Below are positions 26,503-34,425 of a DNA stretch of 64,000 nucleotides, one piece after another (the stretch's first letter is position 1; the number at the start of each line of letters is the position of its first letter). Below the pieces are notes generated by a model. The model saw only the letters and a program-made list of their open reading frames with translations, had not been told where the DNA came from and made no database searches. The stretch comes from Caryophanales bacterium (lineage in GTDB: Bacteria; Bacillota_I; Bacilli_A; Izemoplasmatales; UBA1188): assembly GCA_020633845.1 (NCBI GenBank), contig JACKCW010000001.1, positions 248,001 to 312,000 of the forward strand, given 5' to 3'. The position numbers and the translations under genes were made by a program.

Positions 26503-27717
26503 ATGGCAACATTATCTTTTAAAGGACTGGATAAAGTCTATGAAAACGGAGTACAAGCCGTTTTTGGATTTACTCTTGAAGTTAAAGACAAAGAATTTAT
26601 TGTCTTTGTCGGCCCTTCGGGATGCGGAAAATCAACCACTTTAAGAATGGTGGCTGGTCTTGAGGAAATCACAGCCGGCGAACTTTATATCGACGACGTG
26701 TTGGTTAACGACGTGCCTCCGAAAGACAGAAACATCGCGATGGTGTTCCAATCATATGCCTTATACCCGCATATGAATGTTTATGACAACATGGCTTTCG
26801 GGCTCAAACTGAGAAAAATGCCGAAGGACGAAATCGACAGAAGAGTGCATAACGCGGCGGACATTTTAGGTCTTACCAATTACTTAGACAGAAGACCGAG
26901 AAACTTGTCAGGCGGTCAACGTCAAAGAGTCGCTCTTGGAAGAGCAATCGTAAGAGATGCCAAAGTATCATTAATGGATGAACCGTTATCTAACCTCGAT
27001 GCTAAACTTCGTGTTCAAATGAGAGCCGAACTTATCAAACTTCATGAACAACTTGGAAACACCACTATCTATGTAACCCACGACCAAATTGAAGCCATGA
27101 CTATGGCCACAAGAATCGTCGTTATGAAAGACGGAAGAATTCAACAAGTGGGAGCTCCTAAAGAAATTTATGACTTCCCTTACAATATGTTTGTCGGCGG
27201 CTTTATCGGCACTCCGCCAATGAACTTTATAAGCGGCGTGGTAAATAAAGCCGGCTGGTTCAATACACCGACTATTAAACTCCAAGTGCCACAAGAAAAA
27301 TTAGAACTTCTAAAGAAAAAAGGATATATTGATAAACCGATAGTTCTGGGAATCAGACCGGAAGATATTAAAGACAGTCAAGAAGCTGTAAAAGCTAATA
27401 AGGACTCATCTTTAAAACTTAAGGTAGAAGTATCCGAGCTTTTAGGATCAGAAACCAACCTTCACTTTGTAATAGACGATCAGTCTTTAGTAGCCAAAAT
27501 CGGAGCGAGAGCCGATCTTAAGATGGGCGATGACATTGACCTCGCCTTAATTATGGACAAATGCCACTTCTTTGATCCGGATACCGAACTCAGAATTCAC
27601 GAGTATTCTCCTGATTGGGTTTATAAAGAACCAATTCCAACATTATCGGAAGAAGACAAAGCTGTTGAAGCCAAAAAAAATAAAAAATCAAAAAAACAAG
27701 TTAAGGAAGAGGAATAA
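26503..27717 (+). CDS. ABC transporter ATP-binding protein, MsmK/UgpC/MalK family
   Basis: 404 residues. The ATPase domain (1-235) has Walker A GPSGCGKSTT near residue 38, the Q loop FQSYALYPHM, signature LSGGQRQRVALGRAIV, Walker B SLMDEPLSNLD and switch VTHDQ. The C-terminal regulatory part (about 240-380) has the TOBE/OB region (GIRPEDI), then a Lys-rich tail. It energises sugar or glycerol-3-phosphate importers. No permease or binding protein lies nearby, so it is probably a shared ATPase that serves several importers, as MsmK does in streptococci. AAAAGGAGA lies upstream of the start. Confidence 0.93.
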   Translation: MATLSFKGLDKVYENGVQAVFGFTLEVKDKEFIVFVGPSGCGKSTTLRMVAGLEEITAGELYIDDVLVNDVPPKDRNIAMVFQSYALYPHMNVYDNMAFGLKLRKMPKDEIDRRVHNAADILGLTNYLDRRPRNLSGGQRQRVALGRAIVRDAKVSLMDEPLSNLDAKLRVQMRAELIKLHEQLGNTTIYVTHDQIEAMTMATRIVVMKDGRIQQVGAPKEIYDFPYNMFVGGFIGTPPMNFISGVVNKAGWFNTPTIKLQVPQEKLELLKKKGYIDKPIVLGIRPEDIKDSQEAVKANKDSSLKLKVEVSELLGSETNLHFVIDDQSLVAKIGARADLKMGDDIDLALIMDKCHFFDPDTELRIHEYSPDWVYKEPIPTLSEEDKAVEAKKNKKSKKQVKEEE

Positions 27718-27732
27718 TCCTCTTCTTTTTTT
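27706..27732 (+). terminator. Terminator of the MsmK-like gene
   Basis: GAAGAGGA (27706-27713), loop AATA-region, TCCTCTTC (27718-27725), T run. It contains the stop codon. The next gene begins 13 bases after the T run. Confidence 0.85.
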
Positions 27733-27744
27733 ATAAAATATCGG

Positions 27745-28143
27745 ATGAAATATTACGTAGAAGAAAAGAACTACCGTCTTTTTGTGGACGGAATAGAGAT
27801 GAAAGAAACGTACTCTTTATATATTAAAAAATTAGCCGAAGGATATTTAAAAGAACTTCCTTCTTTAAGAAGACTGACCAAAAAGATTTTTCTGATTGAA
27901 AGAAACATTCCGCTTTACTTATCTCATAACCTTCTTCTTATTCAGATAAAAGAAAATAAGAATAGAAGGACTCTTTTAATTAACTACCAAAAAATCCTAA
28001 AATACACGATAAATAAAGAAAAAACGTTGATTTGGTTTGATAACGGAAGTTCACTTACACTTAACATTTCTTCATACAGAAGTGAAAAAATTATGAGGAA
28101 CGCCGAAAAAATCAGTGATTATTTTCGTATGATTGACTATTAA
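27745..28143 (+). CDS. ComK-like protein
   Basis: 132 residues. The C-terminal half follows the ComK pattern: a short strand before YLSHNLLLIQI, then TLLINYQKILKYT (ComK WINxxYI-like), TLIWFDNGSSLTLNISSYRSEKIMRNAEK (ComK IxFxNGxxLxLxxSxxSxxxQxxxA). ComK is the DNA-binding master activator of competence in Bacillus. This protein is shorter than Bacillus ComK (about 190), lacking part of the N-terminal and C-terminal regions, so its function may differ. The start has no Shine-Dalgarno sequence and lies immediately behind a terminator, suggesting low or read-through expression. Pattern recognition only; no search was run. Confidence 0.6.
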   Translation: MKYYVEEKNYRLFVDGIEMKETYSLYIKKLAEGYLKELPSLRRLTKKIFLIERNIPLYLSHNLLLIQIKENKNRRTLLINYQKILKYTINKEKTLIWFDNGSSLTLNISSYRSEKIMRNAEKISDYFRMIDY

Positions 28144-28177
28144 ACGTTTTTAATTGTATAATATTAATAAATATTAT
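28133..28177 (+). promoter_or_regulatory. Promoter of pgk with palindrome over the -10
   Basis: TTGACT (28133-28138), 18-base spacer, TATAAT (28157-28162). The -10 is overlapped by the palindrome ATAATATT-AATA-AATATTAT (28158-28177), a possible operator. The -35 lies in the last codons of the ComK-like gene. Confidence 0.6.
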
Positions 28178-28203
28178 ATAAGCAAAAAAATAAAGGAGAT
28201 TAT

Positions 28204-29397
28204 ATGAGCAAACTCAGTATTACCGACCTAAACCTTAAGGGCAAAAAGGTTTTGTTAAGGGTTGACTTCAACGTGCCGATGAAAGACGGTCAAATAACCG
28301 ATGATAATCGTATTGTAGAAGCTCTTCCGACCATTAAGTATGTTCTTAAAGAAGGAGGAAAAGCCATTGTCTTTTCTCATCTTGGAAGAATTAAAACCGA
28401 AGAAGACAAAGCTAAAGAAACTCTCCTTCCGGTTTCTAAAAAACTGGAAGAATTATTGGGACAGAAAGTTGTTTTCGTTCCGGTAACGAGAGGTAAAGAA
28501 TTAGAAGACGCCATTGCATCATTAAAAGATGGCGAAATATTAATGTTTGAAAATACCAGATTTGAAGATGTTCCGGGCAAAAAAGAATCCGGAAATGATC
28601 CGGAACTGGGAGCTTACTGGGCATCGCTTGGCGATGTGTTTGTAAACGACGCTTTCGGTACCGCTCATAGAGCCCATGCTTCCAACGTGGGAATATCGTC
28701 ACATATTGAAAAATCGGCTGCCGGTTTCCTCATGGAAAAAGAATTAAAGTACATCGGTGAAGCGGTAGATAACCCAGTAAGACCTTTTATCGCTATTTTA
28801 GGCGGTGCTAAAGTATCGGACAAAATCGGCGTCATTGAAAATCTTTTAAAAAAAGCCGACAAAGTTTTAATCGGCGGCGGAATGGCCTATACTTTCTATA
28901 AAGCTGAAGGACTGGAAATCGGAACTTCTATCTGCGAAGAAGATAAACTTGATCTTGCGAAAGAATTAATCGAAAAAGGAAAAGATAAACTGGTGCTTCC
29001 AATTGACAACGTTGTCGCCAAAGCTTTTGATAATGATTCAGAATCGAAAGTAGTAAAAGCGACAGAAATTCCTTCGGATATGATGGGACTTGATGTCGGA
29101 CCAGAAACTCTCAAATTATATGCCGATTCTCTAAAAGGCGCAAAAACCGTGGTTTGGAACGGACCAGTAGGAGTATTTGAACTTCCTTCTTTTGCGAAAG
29201 GAACAAAAACTCTTTGTGAAATGCTCGCAAACCTTGAAGGAGCCGTTACCATTATAGGAGGAGGCGACAGCGCCTCGGCCGCTATTTCAATGGGATATAA
29301 AGAAAAGTTCACCCATATATCAACGGGTGGCGGAGCTTCTCTTGAATACCTTGAAGGTAAAGTGCTTCCGGGAGTTGCTGCTTTAACCGATAAATAG
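28204..29397 (+). CDS. pgk: Phosphoglycerate kinase
   Basis: 397 residues, full length. N-domain motifs are [11 protein letters not shown], the substrate loop FSHLGR and the [10 protein letters not shown] hinge-side block. C-domain motifs are [27 protein letters not shown] and GGGDSASA near the nucleotide. It transfers phosphate from 1,3-bisphosphoglycerate to ADP in glycolysis. TAAAGGAGA lies upstream. It is followed after 1 base by a regulator gene and then by tpiA, forming a three-gene unit. Confidence 0.98.
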   Translation: MSKLSITDLNLKGKKVLLRVDFNVPMKDGQITDDNRIVEALPTIKYVLKEGGKAIVFSHLGRIKTEEDKAKETLLPVSKKLEELLGQKVVFVPVTRGKELEDAIASLKDGEILMFENTRFEDVPGKKESGNDPELGAYWASLGDVFVNDAFGTAHRAHASNVGISSHIEKSAAGFLMEKELKYIGEAVDNPVRPFIAILGGAKVSDKIGVIENLLKKADKVLIGGGMAYTFYKAEGLEIGTSICEEDKLDLAKELIEKGKDKLVLPIDNVVAKAFDNDSESKVVKATEIPSDMMGLDVGPETLKLYADSLKGAKTVVWNGPVGVFELPSFAKGTKTLCEMLANLEGAVTIIGGGDSASAAISMGYKEKFTHISTGGGASLEYLEGKVLPGVAALTDK

Positions 29398-29398
29398 T

Positions 29399-29953
29399 AT
29401 GTCGGAAATTGATAATTTAGGAGAAAAAATAAAAAGCCTGAGACTCGAAAACGACTTAACTCAAGAAGAACTGGCTAATCGTTCCGAGTTATCCAAGGGC
29501 TTTATTTCCCAACTGGAAAACAATCTGACGACGCCATCTATTTCGACTCTTCAGGATATTTTAGAGGTTTTGGGTTCTTCCCTTTCCGAATTTTTTAACG
29601 ACTCTTTAACCGACGAAAAAGTGGTTTATACTAAAGAAGAATTCTTTGAAAAAGTGGATAGTGAGTCGGGTCATAAAATAGACTGGTTAGTTCCTAACTC
29701 GTTAAAGTACGAGATGGAACCGATTTTAATTGAAATTGAACCAGGTGGTAAAAGCGATGCCGATAACCCTCATGCAGGAGAAGAATTCGGTTACGTGTTA
29801 GAAGGGGAAATAACTCTCAAATTAAACAACAAGAAATACCGGGTAAGAAAAGGTGAAAGTTTTTATTACCAGGCGGCCAAATCACACCAAATAGAAAATA
29901 ACACAAATAAAAAGGCATTGGTTCTTTGGGTTTCGACCCCGCCGATGTTCTAA
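29399..29953 (+). CDS. XRE-cupin transcriptional regulator (PuuR/SinR-like)
   Basis: 184 residues. The N-terminal HTH (about 8-65: IKSLRLENDLTQEELANRSELSKGFISQLENN) is followed by a C-terminal cupin barrel (about 105-182: PGGKSDADNPHAGEEFGYVLEGEITLKLNNKKYRVRKGESFYY, then SHQIENN). This is the arrangement of PuuR-like regulators, which usually sense small molecules such as polyamines or amino acids. It starts one base after the pgk stop with no Shine-Dalgarno sequence, so translation is probably coupled to pgk. A place inside a glycolytic operon is unusual and suggests control by a central metabolite. Confidence 0.9.
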   Translation: MSEIDNLGEKIKSLRLENDLTQEELANRSELSKGFISQLENNLTTPSISTLQDILEVLGSSLSEFFNDSLTDEKVVYTKEEFFEKVDSESGHKIDWLVPNSLKYEMEPILIEIEPGGKSDADNPHAGEEFGYVLEGEITLKLNNKKYRVRKGESFYYQAAKSHQIENNTNKKALVLWVSTPPMF

Positions 29954-29962
29954 AGGAGAAAA

Positions 29963-30721
29963 ATGAGAAAATATATCATTGCAGGAAATTGGAAGATGTT
30001 CAAAACAAGAGGGGAAGCAGTCAATTTCTTTTTATCAGTTATTGATAAACTCCCTTCTATCGACAAAGTAGATTCAGTAATCTGCCCGCAATCCCCGATT
30101 TTACGCGACCTCGTGAAAAGACAGGGAGAAAATTTAAGAGTCGGAGCACAGAATGTCCATTTTGCGGATGCCGGAGCCTATACGGGAGAAATATCGGCCT
30201 CGCTTCTTGAAGAACTGGGAGTTGCTTATGTTATTATCGGTCATTCGGAAAGACGCGCAATGTTTAATGAAACCGACGAAGCTGTTAATCTAAAGATTAA
30301 ACAAGCTTTAGCTTTTAACCTTTCACCAATCGTCTGCGTCGGAGAATCTCTCTCTGTAAGAGAAGCGGGCGAAACCAAAAAGTTCGTTTCATCGCAAGTC
30401 GCAAAGGCTTTAGACGGAATCGAAAAAGAAGATGTGATGGGTTTGGTTTTTGCTTATGAACCGATATGGGCGATAGGAACCGGTAAAACAGCTACTCCGG
30501 AAATAGCGGAAGAAACATGCAAAGATATAAGAGATACGATAAAAGACTTATATGACATAGAAACGGCGGAAGCGGTAAGAATTCAATACGGAGGATCAGT
30601 TAATCCGAAGAATATTGATGAACTTTTGTCAGAGCCGGATATTGACGGAGCCTTAATCGGCGGTGCCAGTCTTAATCCCGACAGTTTTGTCGAGATGGTC
30701 AACGCTGCGCTTAATCACTAG
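29963..30721 (+). CDS. tpiA: Triosephosphate isomerase
   Basis: 252 residues. Catalytic and binding residues are visible: AGNWKMFKT (Asn and Lys), IGHSERR (His), the glutamate in AYEPIWAIGTGKTATPE with the mobile loop, and YGGSVNPKN for phosphate. It interconverts dihydroxyacetone phosphate and glyceraldehyde 3-phosphate. AAAGGAGAAAA precedes the ATG. It is the third gene of the pgk unit and is closed by a terminator. Confidence 0.98.
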   Translation: MRKYIIAGNWKMFKTRGEAVNFFLSVIDKLPSIDKVDSVICPQSPILRDLVKRQGENLRVGAQNVHFADAGAYTGEISASLLEELGVAYVIIGHSERRAMFNETDEAVNLKIKQALAFNLSPIVCVGESLSVREAGETKKFVSSQVAKALDGIEKEDVMGLVFAYEPIWAIGTGKTATPEIAEETCKDIRDTIKDLYDIETAEAVRIQYGGSVNPKNIDELLSEPDIDGALIGGASLNPDSFVEMVNAALNH

Positions 30722-30730
30722 GCATAAAAT

Positions 30731-30755
30731 GGCACTTTTTAAAGTGCCTTTTTTA
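30731..30755 (+). terminator. Terminator of the pgk-tpiA unit
   Basis: GGCACTTT (30731-30738), 2-base loop, AAAGTGCC (30741-30748), T run. Confidence 0.88.
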
Positions 30756-30802
30756 TAGTATAATTAACTTGGGTATTCATTATAAAAAATAAAGGAGAAA
30801 AT

Positions 30803-32860
30803 ATGCAAAAGAATTTGGAACCTCTTTTCACCCCGATGAAAATCGGCAACGTGGAAATAAAGAACCGAATCGTTTTAGCCCCAATGCTCGGGACAACAGT
30901 TATCGACTGGATGTTTTTCTGTAGATTCAATCCTGATGCCGGAAAACTGATGATTAATCTCGCTAAAAACGATGTTGGTCTTTTAATTCCGGGAATCATT
31001 CCTATCAGAAGCGCTTTTGGCAACAAGTGGCTCTATAAGCACCCCGAAGTTTTTAAACCGGTAAAAGAACTTACTGAAGAACTTCACAAACTTGGATCAA
31101 AACTTTTCCTCCAGTTTACCGCCGGTTTCGGTCGGGCTTTCTCCATGAGCAAGTCTTTAAGTAAACTTCAAACAAACAAGTTTTTATCCGTTCTCGCTAA
31201 GCCTATCTGCGATCTTGATTATCTAAACGCCTCTCCTTCCGCCCTTCCTCACAGATGGATGCCGGAGGTTGAAGTCAGAGCTTTAGAGAAAAAAGAAATC
31301 GAGGATATGATTGAAGCTTTTGCGAAGACCGCGCTCCTCGCTAAAGAAGCGGGAGTTGACGGCGTGGAAGTTCATGCTGTACACGAAGGGTATCGTTTGG
31401 ACCAATTTACGCTTCCTTATACTAATAAAAGAACCGATGAATACGGCGGAAGTTTTGAAAACAGATACCGTTTTGCGGTCGAAATAGTTAAAGCCATCAA
31501 AAAGACCTGCGGCGAGGACTATCCGGTATCACTCAGGTATTCGGTAGTATCGAAAACGAAAGATTTCTGTGTTGGAGCCGTACCGGGTGAAGAATACATA
31601 GAAGTCGGAAGAGATATGAAGGAATCAGAAAAAGCCGCAAAATATTTAGAAGACGCCGGATACGACGCTTTAAACTGCGATAACGGAACCTATGATGCCT
31701 GGTATTGGTCACACCCACCGGTATACATGATGGACAACTGTAACCTAGACGATGTAAAGCACATCAAAAAGTTTGTAAATATTCCGGTGATTTGTGCCGG
31801 CCGTATGACCCCTACCGTTTCGGCTGAAGCTATAAAAGAAAACGAAATTGATGGTGTAGCCTTCGGCCGTCAGCTTTTAACCGACAACGAATATATTACT
31901 AAACTCGAAAATGATAAATTTGAAGATATAATGCCTTGTATCTGTTGCCATAACGCATGTTTCCCGATTTCAACCTGGAACGGCGTCGGTGCCGAATATC
32001 CGATGTATGATATGATGCACAGCGCCAGATGCGCGCTTAATCCGAGAACTCTTAATAACGGAAAATATGATATTCATCCGGCTAAAAAGATTAAGAAAGT
32101 AGCGGTAATCGGCGGCGGTATCGGCGGTATGGAAGCCGCTAGAATTGCGGCTATTCGAGGTCACGAAGTAACTTTATACGAAAAATCTAATGAATTGGGC
32201 GGTGTCTTTATTGCGGCCGCAACTCCTTCATTTAAGGAAAGAGACAGATGGTTAATTAGATGGTATAAGAGAGAAATGACCAAATATCCGATTGATATCA
32301 AGATGAACACCGAAATTAAAAATCTTGATGAACTAGATGCGGATGAAGTAATCATCGCAACTGGGGCTAAACCAAGAAAGCTTAGAATGGAAGGCATAGA
32401 TAACGCGATTGAAGCGATTGACTTCTTAAGAGGAAAACACCCGGTAGGAGACAAAGTAGTAGTAATCGGCGGCGGTCTTACCGGTTGCGAAATAGCCTAT
32501 CAGTTAGCACTTGAAGGGAAACATCCGGTGATTGTTGAAATGCTTGATGACCTAATGGAAGTAGTTGGTCTTTGTGCCGCTAACTCTTCTATGCTTAAAG
32601 ATCTTCTTAATTATCACAAGGTACCGATTTATTTAAATAGCAAGGTCTCTAAGATTACCGATAAGAACGTAACTGTGGTTACTCCTGATGGCGAAATGGT
32701 TCTTGACTGTGATAGCGTAGTTATCTCGGTCGGATATATTCCGGGTTCATCCTTGATAGAAAAGAGTAATAAACGCGTTCACATTATTGGCGATGCAAAC
32801 AAGGTCGGAAATTTAAGGACTGCTATTTGGAGTGCCAACGATATCGCATTAAAGATTTAA
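30803..32860 (+). CDS. Old-yellow-enzyme/FAD fusion oxidoreductase (FadH/BaiCD-like)
   Basis: 685 residues in the 2,4-dienoyl-CoA reductase layout. An FMN TIM barrel (1-345: PMKIGNVEIKNRIVLAPML, active-site YRLDQFTLPYTNKRTDEYGGS, RYRFAVEIVKAI), an iron-sulfur site with cysteines in CICCHNACF plus Cys in ARCALNP, then an FAD domain (GGGIGGMEAARIAAIRGHEVTLYEK) and an NAD(P)H domain (VVVIGGGLTGCEIAYQLALEG). Electrons pass from NAD(P)H through FAD and Fe-S to FMN and an enoate-type substrate. Relatives act on enoyl-CoA, trimethylamine or bile-acid intermediates, so the substrate is unknown. AAAGGAGA lies 5 bases upstream. Own terminator. Confidence 0.9.
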   Translation: MQKNLEPLFTPMKIGNVEIKNRIVLAPMLGTTVIDWMFFCRFNPDAGKLMINLAKNDVGLLIPGIIPIRSAFGNKWLYKHPEVFKPVKELTEELHKLGSKLFLQFTAGFGRAFSMSKSLSKLQTNKFLSVLAKPICDLDYLNASPSALPHRWMPEVEVRALEKKEIEDMIEAFAKTALLAKEAGVDGVEVHAVHEGYRLDQFTLPYTNKRTDEYGGSFENRYRFAVEIVKAIKKTCGEDYPVSLRYSVVSKTKDFCVGAVPGEEYIEVGRDMKESEKAAKYLEDAGYDALNCDNGTYDAWYWSHPPVYMMDNCNLDDVKHIKKFVNIPVICAGRMTPTVSAEAIKENEIDGVAFGRQLLTDNEYITKLENDKFEDIMPCICCHNACFPISTWNGVGAEYPMYDMMHSARCALNPRTLNNGKYDIHPAKKIKKVAVIGGGIGGMEAARIAAIRGHEVTLYEKSNELGGVFIAAATPSFKERDRWLIRWYKREMTKYPIDIKMNTEIKNLDELDADEVIIATGAKPRKLRMEGIDNAIEAIDFLRGKHPVGDKVVVIGGGLTGCEIAYQLALEGKHPVIVEMLDDLMEVVGLCAANSSMLKDLLNYHKVPIYLNSKVSKITDKNVTVVTPDGEMVLDCDSVVISVGYIPGSSLIEKSNKRVHIIGDANKVGNLRTAIWSANDIALKI

Positions 32861-32868
32861 AACCCAAT

Positions 32869-32897
32869 AAAAAACCGAACTCTTGTTCGGTTTTTTT
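32869..32897. terminator. Bidirectional terminator (oxidoreductase / thiN)
   Basis: AAAACCGAAC (32871-32880), loop TCTT, GTTCGGTTTT (32885-32894), flanked by A and T runs. Confidence 0.9.
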
Positions 32898-32902
32898 AAT
32901 GT

Positions 32903-33523
32903 CTATTTTCTTTCTTTAATTATTAGAAGCGTTCCCTTCTTTACTTCTATTTTTGCTTCTTTCCCAGTAAATTCATTACTTTGTCCGATTGAATCATTTT
33001 CTTTCAAATCATAATTATTAAGCGGATATTTTAAATTAGAAAGTGTAACGCCTATAGCTTCTTTAGAAAGGGAAAAGACCGAGATATAGCCTTCCTCTTG
33101 GGCTGAAAAAGATAAACATCCGTCTTTTAACAGTTGAATAGTCTCTTTATCGGAATATAATATTCCTTCACTATTATTATCTAGAAGATAAGTAAGAAGA
33201 ATAATGTTCGAAAGCGTGTGAGAAAGCCTGCCGCCTAATCCACCATATATTTTAAATTTATTAAATCCTTTTTGAAGGCAAAATTTAGCCGCGATCATCA
33301 TATCGGTTTCATCTTTTTCTTTTGGATATTCGATTACATTTTTGCCAGCAGGTTTAAGGATAGCTGAATCAAAGTCGCCGATAACTAAATCCGGAACCAA
33401 AGAAAAAGAAGAAAGAATATCATAGCCGCCGTCAACCGCCACTAAGTAATCGTCCTTATCTACCTTTATGATTTCTTTAAAAGCCGAAGATCCGACTAAA
33501 ATACAAGTTTTATCTTTGTTCAT
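32903..33523 (-). CDS. thiN: Thiamine pyrophosphokinase
   Basis: 206 residues. Family motifs: VAVDGGYDIL, PDLVIGDFDS, YPKEKDETDMMIAA and GGLGGRLSHTLSNI, then a beta-sheet C-terminal thiamine-binding domain. It converts thiamine and ATP to thiamine pyrophosphate. It is divergent from the riboswitch-controlled thiT. Together they form a salvage route: uptake by ThiT, activation by ThiN. The 79 bases between them hold the promoters of both. Confidence 0.93.
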   Translation of the reverse strand: MNKDKTCILVGSSAFKEIIKVDKDDYLVAVDGGYDILSSFSLVPDLVIGDFDSAILKPAGKNVIEYPKEKDETDMMIAAKFCLQKGFNKFKIYGGLGGRLSHTLSNIILLTYLLDNNSEGILYSDKETIQLLKDGCLSFSAQEEGYISVFSLSKEAIGVTLSNLKYPLNNYDLKENDSIGQSNEFTGKEAKIEVKKGTLLIIKERK

Positions 33524-33602
33524 TATTTTCCTCTTATCTTGATTATAGCATTTTGAATATTAAAAATAAAAAGACTCATCTTAAATATGTGATATAATGA
33601 AA

Positions 33603-33684
33603 ACGGGAGCTGGTTTAAACCGGCTGAGATGAAGATGTATTCTTCGTACCTTTACCTGATCTAGACAATGCTAGCGTAGGAGAA
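33603..33684 (+). ncRNA. TPP riboswitch (THI element)
   Basis: The two conserved cores are present: GGCTGAGATGAAG (pyrimidine-sensing arm) and ACCTGATCTAGACAATGCTAGCGTAGG (pyrophosphate-sensing arm), in the right order and spacing, with helix GCTGG/CCGGC before the first core. A TATAAT at 33593-33598 starts the transcript just upstream. A terminator follows before thiT, so control is probably transcriptional. Confidence 0.95.
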
Positions 33685-33700
33685 ATATTAACTATTACAG

Positions 33701-33735
33701 GCAAAGTCTCTTTAGGCTTTGCTTTTTATTTTTTT
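33701..33735 (+). terminator. Riboswitch expression-platform terminator
   Basis: GCAAAGTC (33701-33708), loop TCTTTA, GGCTTTGC (33715-33722, one G-U pair), then a T-rich run. It sits between the TPP aptamer and thiT. Confidence 0.85.
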
Positions 33736-33746
33736 AAGGAGAGATT

Positions 33747-34358
33747 ATGTGGGAGATAATTACTTACTCTATTACCGGGCTTTATATCATTTTCACTTTC
33801 TTCGTATTTTATAAAAAAAGAGAAAAACTAACAATTAAAAAGATGTGTCTGATTGCGGCTTTTGCGGCGATTGCCATTGTGTCGTATTATTTTATTGCCA
33901 TCCCTTTTTTCTGGGGTTCGGAGATTACTTTTGGACCAATCGCGATTATGCTAGCCGGTTTTCTTCTCGGAGCGCCGTCGGGGATAATAACCGGAATCAT
34001 TACTTTTCTCGTTTGTATTCCTAAGTGGGGCATTATTCATCCAGCACAAATTGCCACCGAATATTATTTCTGTTTTACCGCATTGGGTCTTACCGGGCTT
34101 TTTAAAACCGACAGGAAAAATGTTACTTTAGGGGTGATAATTGTTTCTTTAATTTCTTTAACCGGACACTTTTTAACCGGAGTAATATTCTATGGCCAAT
34201 ATGCCCCGGACGGAATGGCCGTTTGGTGGTACAGCTTAGCGTATAACTTTTTATCGGATACCGGAAGCATTCTTGTTTGTTATTTAATAATTATGGCTCT
34301 CCCACTTAAAACATTTGCGAAGATAATAAATAAAAATAAGAAAGTAAAAATAGAGTGA
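33747..34358 (+). CDS. thiT: Energy-coupled thiamine transporter ThiT
   Basis: 203 residues with about six membrane helices. The block GSEITFGPIAIMLAGFLLGAPSGIITGIITFLV and the aromatic stretch NFLSDTGSILVCYLI are typical of ECF S components. The conserved Trp-rich thiamine pocket is represented by W55 (FFWGSE) and the AVWWYSLAYN segment. It binds thiamine and works with a shared ECF energising module, whose genes are not in this window. The TPP riboswitch upstream is strong support for substrate. AAGGAGAG precedes the ATG. Confidence 0.9.
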   Translation: MWEIITYSITGLYIIFTFFVFYKKREKLTIKKMCLIAAFAAIAIVSYYFIAIPFFWGSEITFGPIAIMLAGFLLGAPSGIITGIITFLVCIPKWGIIHPAQIATEYYFCFTALGLTGLFKTDRKNVTLGVIIVSLISLTGHFLTGVIFYGQYAPDGMAVWWYSLAYNFLSDTGSILVCYLIIMALPLKTFAKIINKNKKVKIE

Positions 34359-34376
34359 TATATCATAGCACTTATC

Positions 34377-34404
34377 TTCAATCAAGTTTTCTCTATGTTA
34401 TAAT
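34377..34404 (+). promoter_or_regulatory. Promoter of the diiron flavoprotein gene
   Basis: TTCAAT (34377-34382), 16-base spacer, TATAAT (34399-34404) with an extended -10 TG at 34396-34397. Confidence 0.55.
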
Positions 34405-34425
34405 ATATAAGTAATGGAGGCTTTT

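Noticed and set aside
28896..29312. 138-codon open frame on the minus strand
   Set aside because: Shadow of pgk; the pgk protein is complete and conserved across it.
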